Shown here: positions 1 to 7,926 of the stretch, one piece after another
How positions within the stretch are numbered: the stretch's first letter is position 1
How the letters are laid out: every line of letters starts with the position of its first letter
Source: an uncultured Chloracidobacterium sp.
GTDB taxonomy: Bacteria; Acidobacteriota; Blastocatellia; Pyrinomonadales; Pyrinomonadaceae
NCBI GenBank assembly: GCA_936914845.1
Contig: CAKZGE010000003.1
Coordinates: 620,001-684,000 of the forward strand
Length of the DNA: 64,000 bases
Direction: 5' to 3'
The notes under the pieces: generated by a model
Databases searched by the model: none
What the model saw: the letters and a program-made list of their open reading frames with translations, nothing else
Told to the model about the DNA's origin: nothing
Position numbers and translations under genes: made by a program

Positions 1-47
1 CGGACGAGCCGCCCACGCCAATACCCAAACCAAACTTTCCTGAGCTG

Positions 48-830
48 ATGGCAACAACATTTATTCACCAGACCGCCATTGTGGATCCGCAGGCGCAACT
101 CGGCACAGGCTGCTATATCGGGCCTTTTACGACCATCGGCGCCGAGGTGCAGCTAAGCGAGGGCGTTCGCATCGAATCGCACGGCGTTATCGACGGCCGC
201 ACGAAGATCGACGAAGGCACGCATATTTTTCCGTTTGTATCGATCGGCCTTGCCCCGCAAGACCTTAAGTATGGTGGGGAGATGACCGATACGATCGTCG
301 GAAAGAACAACCAGATCCGGGAATTTGTAACGATCCATCGCGGCACGGCCGGCGGCGGCGGCGTAACGAAGATCGGCGACGGCAATTTGCTGATGGCACA
401 ATCGCATGTTGCCCATGATTGCCAGGTAGGCAATGAGATAATAATGGCCAATGCGGCGACGCTGGCGGGTCATGTAGAGGTGGCAGACAGGGCGAATATC
501 GGCGCCTATTCCGGTGTTCATCAATTTTGCCGGGTCGGGCCGGAAGCTTTTGTCGGCGGCTATTCGGTGGTCGTTAAAGACGCTCCGCCCTATGCCATCA
601 TTCAGGGGAACCACGCCAAATGCTATGGTTTGAACCGCGTAGGCATGAAACGCCGCGGTTACAGCAAGGAGACCATCGAGGCTCTTGGGCGGGCATATTA
701 TTTGCTGCTTTCGGCAAAATTGAATACCACACAGGCCATCGAAAAGATCAAGGAAGAGATCAGCGGCATAAAGGAAGTTGATGTATTGGTCGCTTTCTTT
801 GAAAGCTCTAAACGCGGTGTCGTAAAATAA
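48..830 (+). CDS. lpxA: UDP-N-acetylglucosamine acyltransferase LpxA
   Basis: First enzyme of lipid A synthesis: a cytoplasmic homotrimer that moves a 3-hydroxyacyl chain from acyl-ACP to the 3-OH of UDP-GlcNAc. The 260 residues are a left-handed parallel beta-helix of imperfect hexapeptide repeats from the N-terminus to about residue 190 (IGPFTTIGAEVQLSEGVRIE, IGDGNLL, VGNEIIMANAATLAGHVEV), followed by a helical C-terminal domain. HDCQVGN holds the expected catalytic His (about residue 124), and the length is normal. The ATG overlaps a TGA at 46-48 in another frame, so an upstream gene (fabZ is usual) could end there by TGATG coupling. The lpxA frame is also open back to base 1, so a longer protein cannot be excluded. 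Confidence 0.96.
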   Translation: MATTFIHQTAIVDPQAQLGTGCYIGPFTTIGAEVQLSEGVRIESHGVIDGRTKIDEGTHIFPFVSIGLAPQDLKYGGEMTDTIVGKNNQIREFVTIHRGTAGGGGVTKIGDGNLLMAQSHVAHDCQVGNEIIMANAATLAGHVEVADRANIGAYSGVHQFCRVGPEAFVGGYSVVVKDAPPYAIIQGNHAKCYGLNRVGMKRRGYSKETIEALGRAYYLLLSAKLNTTQAIEKIKEEISGIKEVDVLVAFFESSKRGVVK

Positions 831-863
831 AGTGGTACTATCAAATACCCGAAAGTTTTTTCA

Positions 864-1091
864 ATGAGCGAATCTAAAGAGGAAGTTTTGGCAGTTTTCG
901 GCAAACGCATCCAACGGTGTTATGGCTGCTTTATTGCTTTTCATTTGAAGGATATGTATCTCGGAGAAGATGTGACATTCTTTTGCGAAAACTGTAAAGA
1001 CGATACGATGTTCCATTTTGATCAATTTTCGCTGTTGATGGATCCTTCAAAATTGAAGGAAACGGCCGAAGACGAACATCACCACCACTGA
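864..1091 (+). CDS. Small zinc-ribbon-like protein with His tail
   Basis: An unrecognised 75-residue protein. Two CxxC knuckles (RCYGCF at about residues 18-23 and FFCENC at about 40-45) are spaced like a treble-clef or zinc-ribbon site, and the protein ends in four consecutive histidines after an acidic stretch, so metal binding is likely. There is no signal peptide. It lies 33 bp after lpxA and 11 bp before the FHA gene on the same strand, which suggests one transcript. The native poly-His end is unusual. A role as a small adaptor or zinc sensor is only inference. Confidence 0.75.
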   Translation: MSESKEEVLAVFGKRIQRCYGCFIAFHLKDMYLGEDVTFFCENCKDDTMFHFDQFSLLMDPSKLKETAEDEHHHH

Positions 1092-1102
1092 GTTGACCGA
1101 CC

Positions 1103-2617
1103 GTGAAAGTAGTACTTCACATCGCAAGTTTATATGGTTCGCAGGAAGTAGAGGTCAAGAACGAACTTTCTATCGGGCGAACCGATCAAGCAGGCCTAAA
1201 GCTTGATGACACCGGGCTTTCCCGCGTAAACACTACCTTTTTCATCGATGACGGCCAGTTGCTCGTTGCTGACGAAAATTCTACCAACGGGACATTTTTG
1301 AACGGCGAACGGCTGATCGGCCCGGCCCGCCTTCTGCGAGACGGCGACCGGTTGAAGATCGGCAGTGCGACCACTATCAGAGTCGAAATTACGGGCGGAA
1401 GCACCACGGCCTCACGGCCCGCCGCCATGCCGGTAGAACAGACAACGCCAAAACCTTCGGAAGATGTGCCGCTAGCGCCGGCCCTTGCGGAAAAGACAGG
1501 TGAAAACGAAAGCGATGGGCCGCCGTGGCTTTTGATCGCCGCCGGGGCGATGACGTTTCTGATAATCGGCATAGCCGCTGTGGCGATATTTCTGATGCCG
1601 CGATCCGGCGAGGTCGCCGGAGGCGGGCAAAGCAAGACGCCGCCGCCGATAAACCCCGGTTCACGCATTCCGCGGCGGGTGATAGACCCGTTGGGCGGCG
1701 AAGACGAAGACAATTTGGACGACATCATCGCGGCGTGGGAAATGCCCGAAACCGAGATCAATGCGGCGAATGTGGCGGACGTTTCAGTAGGTTCGGCGGA
1801 TACGGAAGAAAAAGAATTGATGGTAACGGCCGCATTTTTGGCCGAACAGCAGAAAAAGGCGCTCGAGAATAGGCCCGGTGAAAAAGGCATCAGGCCGGCG
1901 GGTCTGAACGTGCCGAAAGAGCTTTACGGCGATGGAGTGATCAAACAAAAGGCAAAGCTGAGGACGATGAACGACAAAGGCTATCGCCAGCCGATGGATT
2001 TTGCCGATCTTGCGGAAAAGCGTATAAACCGCGAATTGATCGAAATGCCGATGGCGACGACCGGGTTTTATTTAGACGTCGGCGGCAGCGCACAGGATAG
2101 CCCATTTCAATCATTTTCATTTGAAGAGAATAGCAAAGATATATTGGTCGGTTCGCCGAAATACGGAGTGCTTTCAAAATTGGCCGGAAATTTCGCGGGG
2201 CAAAAATACGATCTCAACAATGCGGCGGACCGCAAACAGATGCGAATGCGGCTGCTGCGTATGTTCAACCCGCGTGCAAAGCCGATCTTGCGCGAATTGG
2301 CCGATGCATATTACCAGAAATTTGGTCGGCCGCTGCGGGTTACGTCTTTGACGCGTTCGATGGACTATCAGGTGCTGTTGAACCAGGGGAATGCCAATTC
2401 GTTCAAAGTGCGGGGTGCCGGTTCATTACCGCCGCACACCTCCGGCTGTGCTTTTGATCTGGCAAGAAAGCATATGCCGGTCGAAGAGCAGAATTTTGTG
2501 ATGCAAAAACTGGCTCAGATGGAAAACGAAGGCAAACTGGACGCTTTGATCGAATACGGCGTTAATGCTTGTTTTCACATCTTTATTTACGACGACGGCC
2601 TTGCGCCCAAGATGTAG
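1103..2617 (+). CDS. FHA-domain membrane protein with M15/DUF5715-like C-terminal domain
   Basis: A 504-residue protein with a GTG start. Residues 1-95 form a forkhead-associated domain (SIGR at 23-26, LSRVN near 39, NSTNGTFLNG near 59-68), which normally binds phosphothreonine. A Pro/Thr-rich linker leads to one transmembrane helix at about 142-165. The last 120 residues resemble the M15 (VanY/D-Ala-D-Ala peptidase) fold: H445-x-x-G-x-x-x-D452 and a later FHIF His (H492) occupy the zinc-ligand positions. The layout suggests a cytoplasmic phospho-sensor joined to a periplasmic cell-wall domain. Catalytic activity is inferred from motif spacing only. It follows the zinc-ribbon gene by 11 bp. 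Confidence 0.8.
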   Translation: MKVVLHIASLYGSQEVEVKNELSIGRTDQAGLKLDDTGLSRVNTTFFIDDGQLLVADENSTNGTFLNGERLIGPARLLRDGDRLKIGSATTIRVEITGGSTTASRPAAMPVEQTTPKPSEDVPLAPALAEKTGENESDGPPWLLIAAGAMTFLIIGIAAVAIFLMPRSGEVAGGGQSKTPPPINPGSRIPRRVIDPLGGEDEDNLDDIIAAWEMPETEINAANVADVSVGSADTEEKELMVTAAFLAEQQKKALENRPGEKGIRPAGLNVPKELYGDGVIKQKAKLRTMNDKGYRQPMDFADLAEKRINRELIEMPMATTGFYLDVGGSAQDSPFQSFSFEENSKDILVGSPKYGVLSKLAGNFAGQKYDLNNAADRKQMRMRLLRMFNPRAKPILRELADAYYQKFGRPLRVTSLTRSMDYQVLLNQGNANSFKVRGAGSLPPHTSGCAFDLARKHMPVEEQNFVMQKLAQMENEGKLDALIEYGVNACFHIFIYDDGLAPKM

Positions 2618-2674
2618 ATGAAAATGCCGATCGGTGCTCGGTATCTGACGTGCGGCTTACCCGAAGTCAGTAGA

Positions 2675-3475
2675 TCAATTGTTCGTTCGAATACCAGCCG
2701 GGTCCAAGGTAAGCAGTTTATTCAGGCTTTCCGGATCGGATCCCAGAAACATTTCGATATAGCCGGCAGACAGCTGTCGCGCTTTTTCAATTCCTTGACG
2801 GTCTCCTTTTTGGGCCGCGTCGGCATAAAATGTAAGCGGAAGTCCGCTGTAAGCGACCATGGTGTTATAGAATTCCTGTTTATCTTTGTTTGATGCATTA
2901 ACGAAGTCGGCCGATTGGCTAAATGTGGTGTTAAGCATTTCAAAAAGAGACTTTTGAGCTACCTCGTTCGGCTCGGCTCCATTATAAACAGTCATGTTTG
3001 TAACAATAAAAAATGCCAAAGCTCCCGCTAAGTTATTCTTCCAGCCTTTTGGCCCGTATCGCTCTTCGAACAATGCCTTTGTGCTTGTCGCGATCTGCAG
3101 CATCAACTGCTTTTCTTCTGCGTTGGAGCCATTATCATCGGCGAATTTCTGAAATGACCTATCGCCGGCAACAGGCGTGAATTTTACCGAACCTGTTTTC
3201 GCCGGAGCATTGACCGCACCGGAAGAATTTGAAGCAGACGCAGGTGTGCCGCGAACAGATGAGCCTGACGACGTGTACTTAGAACAGCTCGCAGGCACCT
3301 TCTGACCCTTTCTGCGCCAATCTTCGCACATATTTTTGTTCATCATATCGTTCATGATGCGGTTGTTGATGATCTTGTTAAAATCCATCATCTGCTGATA
3401 TGGCGATCGCTGTGCGTTTATCGCGGTCGCTCCGCTAAGAACAAAAAGCGCTATAAGTAAATAATTAATCTTCAT
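2675..3475 (-). CDS. Secreted protein, paralogue of the 7927-9030 gene (possible DUF6683)
   Basis: A 266-residue protein with a clear Sec signal peptide (about residues 1-21, ending AINAQ). A Ser/Ala-rich linker is followed by a helical domain (about 105-260) shared with the product of 7927-9030: both have KFTP-AG at its start, YG-KGWKNN-AGA with a hydrophobic helix, and ASNKDKQ-YN-------G-PL-FY. I recall this as an acidobacterial family of unknown function, possibly DUF6683, but cannot confirm it. Three cysteines or fewer and no catalytic motif are visible. It is probably periplasmic or outer-membrane associated. Confidence 0.8.
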   Translation of the reverse strand: MKINYLLIALFVLSGATAINAQRSPYQQMMDFNKIINNRIMNDMMNKNMCEDWRRKGQKVPASCSKYTSSGSSVRGTPASASNSSGAVNAPAKTGSVKFTPVAGDRSFQKFADDNGSNAEEKQLMLQIATSTKALFEERYGPKGWKNNLAGALAFFIVTNMTVYNGAEPNEVAQKSLFEMLNTTFSQSADFVNASNKDKQEFYNTMVAYSGLPLTFYADAAQKGDRQGIEKARQLSAGYIEMFLGSDPESLNKLLTLDPAGIRTNN

Positions 3476-3563
3476 AATTTGCAGACTCCGAACACTACGC
3501 GAAAATTTCCCGAGAACGGCTCATAATTAGTTGATGGCGGTCCAAGATCGCGTGCTTTAACTG

Positions 3564-4169
3564 TTACTTCTTTTTATTCTTTTCTATGTACTGCAGGGTT
3601 TCGGCTTTGTCTGCCCACCCGACGGTCTTTGCCGGATCCGTGTCGTAGCTCAAAAACCATTTTTCGATGATCTCTTTGATGGCTTGTCCCTTTTGAGGCT
3701 CGTCCGTAAGGTCCTTTATTTTCAAGACATTCAATCGATCGTCCGCAGGGACGGCGAGGATCTTGAAATCTTCTTCCCCATCGTCGATAAGTTTCAGCAT
3801 TGCTACCGGTTCAACAGAAATTACCGTGCCTGTTTTGAGCGTTTCCGCAATGACGAGAACATCAACCGGATCGCCGTCGCCGCCGGTGGACGCATCCGAG
3901 AGAGTTCCGGCGATGAAGCCGTAGTTTGCCGGATATGGCAAGAATGAAATAATGCGATCTTTCCCGTCACGCTGATCGACCTTGAACGTATTCGACGTCT
4001 TATCTAGCTCTACCTTTTTATTCGTGCCGGCCGGTATCTCGATCACCGCCTGAAAGCGGCCGCTATCGTCTGTGGCGTTTAGCTGGCCGTAATCGGTGAC
4101 AACGGGATCGCTGCAAGCAAAAGCAAGAACCGCGATCAAAAGGGTGAGCGATCGAAAGATATTAGACAT
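3564..4169 (-). CDS. ppa: Inorganic pyrophosphatase, family I, with export signal
   Basis: Hydrolyses pyrophosphate to phosphate. The family I signature DGDPVDVLV is intact (D98, D100, D103 bind metal), with the upstream YPANYGFI motif and a C-terminal region normal for the roughly 170-residue bacterial enzyme. Unlike the usual cytoplasmic enzyme it begins with a hydrophobic stretch ending LAFACSD. This could be a signal peptide, perhaps of a lipoprotein with C19 as the lipidated residue, although the lipobox is weak (A-F-A-C). It lies on its own, 29 bp upstream of the oleate hydratase stop and on the same strand. Confidence 0.9.
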   Translation of the reverse strand: MSNIFRSLTLLIAVLAFACSDPVVTDYGQLNATDDSGRFQAVIEIPAGTNKKVELDKTSNTFKVDQRDGKDRIISFLPYPANYGFIAGTLSDASTGGDGDPVDVLVIAETLKTGTVISVEPVAMLKLIDDGEEDFKILAVPADDRLNVLKIKDLTDEPQKGQAIKEIIEKWFLSYDTDPAKTVGWADKAETLQYIEKNKKK

Positions 4170-4197
4170 AAAGGCTCCGACCGAGTGCAGGGTATTG

Positions 4198-5943
4198 TTA
4201 GATCAACCCATATTCTTCGAGCAGACGGCCGACAATGGTCCGCGTAACATATTTCTTGGCAAATTCCGGAACCGGGAGCTTATGCCGATCGCGGAGGTAA
4301 TATGTTGATCGGATCAGCTCGCGAACGTCATATATCGAACCGAAAACCTCAGGCACGCCGCGTTCGATATTCAATAATTGATAGACCGATTCCATGGCGG
4401 TTCTGACCGAATATTCGGTGGTAAAGATACAATCACGGCTTGATTCGGCAAATTGGCCAATGAAAGCAAAATTGACAACGCCCTTTGGAACGACCTGCGG
4501 GCGGTCGGTGCCGTTTCGCGGTAAAAAGAAAGATGTGATGAAAGGCATCATACACGGGCGGGTAATAGCACCGGTGGCGGCCATTTCGTCAATCTCGCCG
4601 AGCGGAACGCCGAGGTGATACAGCCATTCTTTGGTGATCTCTTCGCCCGTGCAATCGCGCATCGCCTTTTTGACATAGTCGCCGGGGCGATCAGTAAATA
4701 GCCCATAGAACCAAATAACGGTCTGGTCTTCGGGTTGTGCCTTAAAATGTGGTTGGCGATTGACCGTCCAGCTTAAAAGCCAAGACGAATCGCGAACGCT
4801 GACAATGCCGCCGGTCACGACCTTGCCCGAACGCGTCGGGCGCTGGGCGATCTTTTCGATATATGCCGGAATGCGTTCATCTAAGGTGGTGATGGACGCC
4901 GATTCCCACTGTGACTCTTCCGGTGTGGTGCAAAATTTATCCGGATTGCCGAACGATGCGTCTTGGGCGGCAATATTTCGCCACAGGTGCCAACTGCCGC
5001 CATCACGAACGACGGGATCGAATTTGGCGGGTGTTTGGTGATCGCCCCATTCAGAGTTTTCGACCAATGAACCATTGGTAACGAACACAAGATCATTTTC
5101 CGTCAGATCAACGCCGCCTTCCACACCGCCGCTCACCCAATCAATGCGGCTAGCGACTTTTCTTTCGGGGGTGATATCGAACCGAACGTTCATTACGCGG
5201 GTATCAAATTTTATTTTGACGCCTTTTTCCTGCAGCCATGTGATCAGCGGAAGCACCAAGGATTCATATTGGTTGTATTTGGTAAATTTAAGTGCGCTGA
5301 AATCCGGCAGCCCGTTAATGTGGTGAATGAACCTCTGCACATAGAGCTTCATTTCCAGAGCGCTGTGCCATTCTTCGAAAGCGAACATCGTCCGCCAATA
5401 AAGCCAGAAATTAGAGCCGAAAAAATCTTCGCCGAACACCTCGTTGATCCGCTTGTCGTAAAGATCTTCGGGCAAGGCCAGCACAAGTTCGATGATCTCC
5501 TTTTGGGCTTTGTGCGAGAGCGTAAAATCCATGCCTGTCTTGGCGTCCTCGCCGCGGTTTATGGTGGCGCGCTGCTTGGAAAAATTCGGATCATCTTTGT
5601 TGAGCCAATAAAATTCGTCCAACACGGACGCTCCTTCGACCTCAAGCGACGGAATGGAGCGGTAAAGATCCCAGAGGCATTCGAAATGATCTTCCATTTC
5701 GCGGCCGCCGCGTATCAGCCAACCGGTCTCTGCATTGCCGGCGCCATCAAGCGCACCACCGCCGATCTGTGCCGCTTCAAGTATAGTGATACGTTCACCG
5801 GCCATTTGGCCGTCACGGATCAAAAAAGCCGCCGCCGCCAACGCCGCTAGACCGCTGCCGACCAGATATGCAGATCTTTCGTCAACACCCGACGGCTTTC
5901 GCGGCCGGGCAAATGCTTCATAATTACCCTTGCTGTAATACAT
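4198..5943 (-). CDS. ohyA: Oleate hydratase (MCRA family)
   Basis: An FAD-dependent enzyme that adds water across the cis-9 double bond of oleate or other unsaturated fatty acids to give 10-hydroxy acids. At 581 residues it is typical of the family. The N-terminal Rossmann motif VGSGLAALAAAAFL, the GGALDGAG loop and the family signature GGREMEDHFECLWDLYRSIP are all present, and similarity runs to the C-terminus. There is no transmembrane segment or signal peptide. The gene ends 29 bp before the pyrophosphatase gene and diverges from the deoxyhypusine-synthase homologue across 170 bp. Detoxification of free fatty acids is the usual proposed role. Confidence 0.95.
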   Translation of the reverse strand: MYYSKGNYEAFARPRKPSGVDERSAYLVGSGLAALAAAAFLIRDGQMAGERITILEAAQIGGGALDGAGNAETGWLIRGGREMEDHFECLWDLYRSIPSLEVEGASVLDEFYWLNKDDPNFSKQRATINRGEDAKTGMDFTLSHKAQKEIIELVLALPEDLYDKRINEVFGEDFFGSNFWLYWRTMFAFEEWHSALEMKLYVQRFIHHINGLPDFSALKFTKYNQYESLVLPLITWLQEKGVKIKFDTRVMNVRFDITPERKVASRIDWVSGGVEGGVDLTENDLVFVTNGSLVENSEWGDHQTPAKFDPVVRDGGSWHLWRNIAAQDASFGNPDKFCTTPEESQWESASITTLDERIPAYIEKIAQRPTRSGKVVTGGIVSVRDSSWLLSWTVNRQPHFKAQPEDQTVIWFYGLFTDRPGDYVKKAMRDCTGEEITKEWLYHLGVPLGEIDEMAATGAITRPCMMPFITSFFLPRNGTDRPQVVPKGVVNFAFIGQFAESSRDCIFTTEYSVRTAMESVYQLLNIERGVPEVFGSIYDVRELIRSTYYLRDRHKLPVPEFAKKYVTRTIVGRLLEEYGLI

Positions 5944-6113
5944 TGTTCGGCTCCTCCCTACGCGATATGGGACATTGTATCACATGGAAAAAGAATCTAA
6001 ATAAAAATAGACGGCGGCAATGAACACTTTGGGCAAGCGGGAGACGCGTAAAAGCGACGAATGCGATATTATTTAAATTTACGGATCATTTAGGAAAACA
6101 CCTTAGCAAGATT

Positions 6114-7091
6114 ATGAACGGACAAATTACGGAATTTATAAAGCATCACTATCGGCACTTTAACTCGGCGGCATTGATCGACGCTTCTGAAGGCTATGTT
6201 CAACACATGGCAAACGGCGGCAAGATGATGATCACGCTCGCGGGGGCAATGAGCACAGCGGAACTTGGGCTTTCGCTGGCGGAGATGATAAGGCAGGACA
6301 AGGTGCAGATAATTTCGTGTACAGGAGCCAATCTCGAAGAAGATCTTTTTAATCTGGTTGCGCACGATTTTTACGAACGCGTGCCGCACTATCGCGACCT
6401 GACGCCGCAGGACGAGCAGGAATTGCTCGACCGCCACATGAATCGTGTGACCGATACGTGCATCCCGGAAATGGAAGCGATGCGGCGTCTGGAAAAAGCG
6501 ATGGTCGATGTCTGGACAGCGGCCGACGCAAAAGGCGAACGCTATTTTCCGCACGAGTTTATGTATCAGGTGCTGAAAAATGGTTCGCTCGAAGAGTATT
6601 ATCAGATCGACCTGAAAGATTCGTGGATGTACGCGGCAATGGAAAAAAATCTGCCGATGGTCGTGCCGGGTTGGGAAGACAGCACCATGGGCAATATGTT
6701 TGCCGGACATGTCATTACGGGCGATATCAAGAATGTGCACACCGTCCGCACCGGCATTGAATATATGACGATGCTTGCCGAATGGTACACGGCGAACGCC
6801 ACCGGCGATTCGACCATCGGATTTTATCAGATCGGCGGCGGCATCGCGGGCGATTTCCCCATCTGCGTCGTCCCGATGCTCCACCAGGATCTGCAACGCG
6901 ACGGCGTTCCGGTTTGGGGATATTTTTGCCAGATCAGCGATTCGACCACAAGCTACGGTTCATATTCCGGCGCCGTCCCCAATGAAAAAATAACCTGGGG
7001 CAAACTCGCCGCCGATACGCCGAAATTTATCGTTGAAAGCGATGCCTCGATCGTCGCCCCACTGATGTTTGCCTATATTTTGGGCTGGTAA
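6114..7091 (+). CDS. Deoxyhypusine synthase family protein
   Basis: A 325-residue cytoplasmic homologue of deoxyhypusine synthase, an NAD-dependent aminobutyl transferase acting on spermidine. Family features include the N-terminal TLAGAMSTAELG, the ISCTGANLEEDLFN nucleotide segment, DSTMGNMFAG, and the NEKITWGK motif with K297 in the place of the Lys that forms the enzyme-imine intermediate. Bacteria lack eIF5A, so the substrate differs. Characterised bacterial relatives make homospermidine or related polyamines, which is the best guess here. The downstream gene is convergent, with a hairpin between them. No other polyamine gene lies nearby. Confidence 0.88.
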   Translation: MNGQITEFIKHHYRHFNSAALIDASEGYVQHMANGGKMMITLAGAMSTAELGLSLAEMIRQDKVQIISCTGANLEEDLFNLVAHDFYERVPHYRDLTPQDEQELLDRHMNRVTDTCIPEMEAMRRLEKAMVDVWTAADAKGERYFPHEFMYQVLKNGSLEEYYQIDLKDSWMYAAMEKNLPMVVPGWEDSTMGNMFAGHVITGDIKNVHTVRTGIEYMTMLAEWYTANATGDSTIGFYQIGGGIAGDFPICVVPMLHQDLQRDGVPVWGYFCQISDSTTSYGSYSGAVPNEKITWGKLAADTPKFIVESDASIVAPLMFAYILGW

Positions 7092-7095
7092 TGCG

Positions 7096-7141
7096 GGCCG
7101 CGATCAACTATCCGGCGTGGCAATAGATCGGCCGGGTTTTT
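7096..7141 (+). terminator. Possible intrinsic terminator after the DHS-family gene
   Basis: GGCC-gc-GATC (7096-7105) can pair with GATCGGCC (7126-7133) and is followed by GGG and five T residues. The bulged stem and long loop make this moderate. The T run overlaps the stop end of the convergent gene at 7140. Confidence 0.45.
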
Positions 7142-7919
7142 AGTTTCGGGCGTCGATAACCATCTCAGTCAGTTTGTAGGTGTTGCCGACCTTTTCAAAA
7201 TAATGCGGGATAGCGCAGCTATCATCGTCGGAAAAGTTTTCGCAAAGGATGCTGAAACGCCTGTCGTGGTGGAGGATGAATTCAGGAGTTTTTGGAAGAT
7301 CTGAGATCGGGATCCTTATTTTTTTCAGAAACTCCGCTTTGGAAAGTTCAACCGTATCGCTTTTTGTTGTGTCTGAAGCAGAATCGAAGGTGCTAGTTGT
7401 TCTTTTGAATGGAAACTGTGTAAGAGAAGCGATGGCTACGTTGTTGCGGTCTGAAACTGCACTGCGGAGCTTGGCATAAAACGCCTGAAAATCGGCGGCT
7501 GTCGATTCGAGTTTTATATAGACCTCGGGTTTTATCGAGTAAAACATGTAATTGCCGGCGACGGGCTTGAACAGGTAATTTTCCCCCGAACCATTTTGGT
7601 CAAAAGCAACTATGTAACCTGACTTGAACTCAAAAAGTGTCGGATCGCTCTCAGCAAAAACCTTTGCTTTTTCAAAGACCTCATCGTAACGTGCGATAAA
7701 TTCAGTTCTTGCAAAGCTCTCGGCATCCTGACCGTAATTTCGCTCGAAGGGAAACGCCGTCAACGAAGCAACCGCGGCTTTATCACGCTTTTGTGCTGCC
7801 GACCTAAACTTTGCGTAGTAGATCTGAAACTTTGGCGCGGTTTGACTAACCGGCACCCACCGCTGTGAGAAACAGAAGCTTGAGAGAAGCAGAACGATGG
7901 TTAAGGTTGGCAGTCTCAT
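7140..7919 (-). CDS. Secreted protein with internally duplicated domain
   Basis: A 259-residue protein with a Sec signal peptide (residues 1-18, ending SFCFSQ). The mature part holds two copies of one domain. FQIYYAKFRSAAQKRDKAAV with ASLTAFPF (about residues 31-65) aligns with FQAFYAKLRSAVSDRNNVAI and ASLTQFPF (about 144-180), and each copy ends in a short beta-rich segment. Function is unknown; the pattern (helix, then ASLT-FPF) recalls NTF2/DUF4440-like small domains, but that is a guess. Its start lies 8 bp downstream of the stop of the next upstream gene, so the two are probably co-transcribed. Confidence 0.78.
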   Translation of the reverse strand: MRLPTLTIVLLLSSFCFSQRWVPVSQTAPKFQIYYAKFRSAAQKRDKAAVASLTAFPFERNYGQDAESFARTEFIARYDEVFEKAKVFAESDPTLFEFKSGYIVAFDQNGSGENYLFKPVAGNYMFYSIKPEVYIKLESTAADFQAFYAKLRSAVSDRNNVAIASLTQFPFKRTTSTFDSASDTTKSDTVELSKAEFLKKIRIPISDLPKTPEFILHHDRRFSILCENFSDDDSCAIPHYFEKVGNTYKLTEMVIDARN

Positions 7920-7926
7920 TTTTTTC

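Noticed and set aside
1186..1890. 234-codon minus-strand frame opposite the FHA gene
   Set aside because: Low-complexity Ser/Ala/Pro sequence that is a codon-bias shadow of the well-supported FHA coding region.
6090..6896. 268-codon minus-strand frame opposite the DHS-family gene
   Set aside because: His/Arg/Phe-rich sequence with no family resemblance; the plus-strand protein is clearly conserved.
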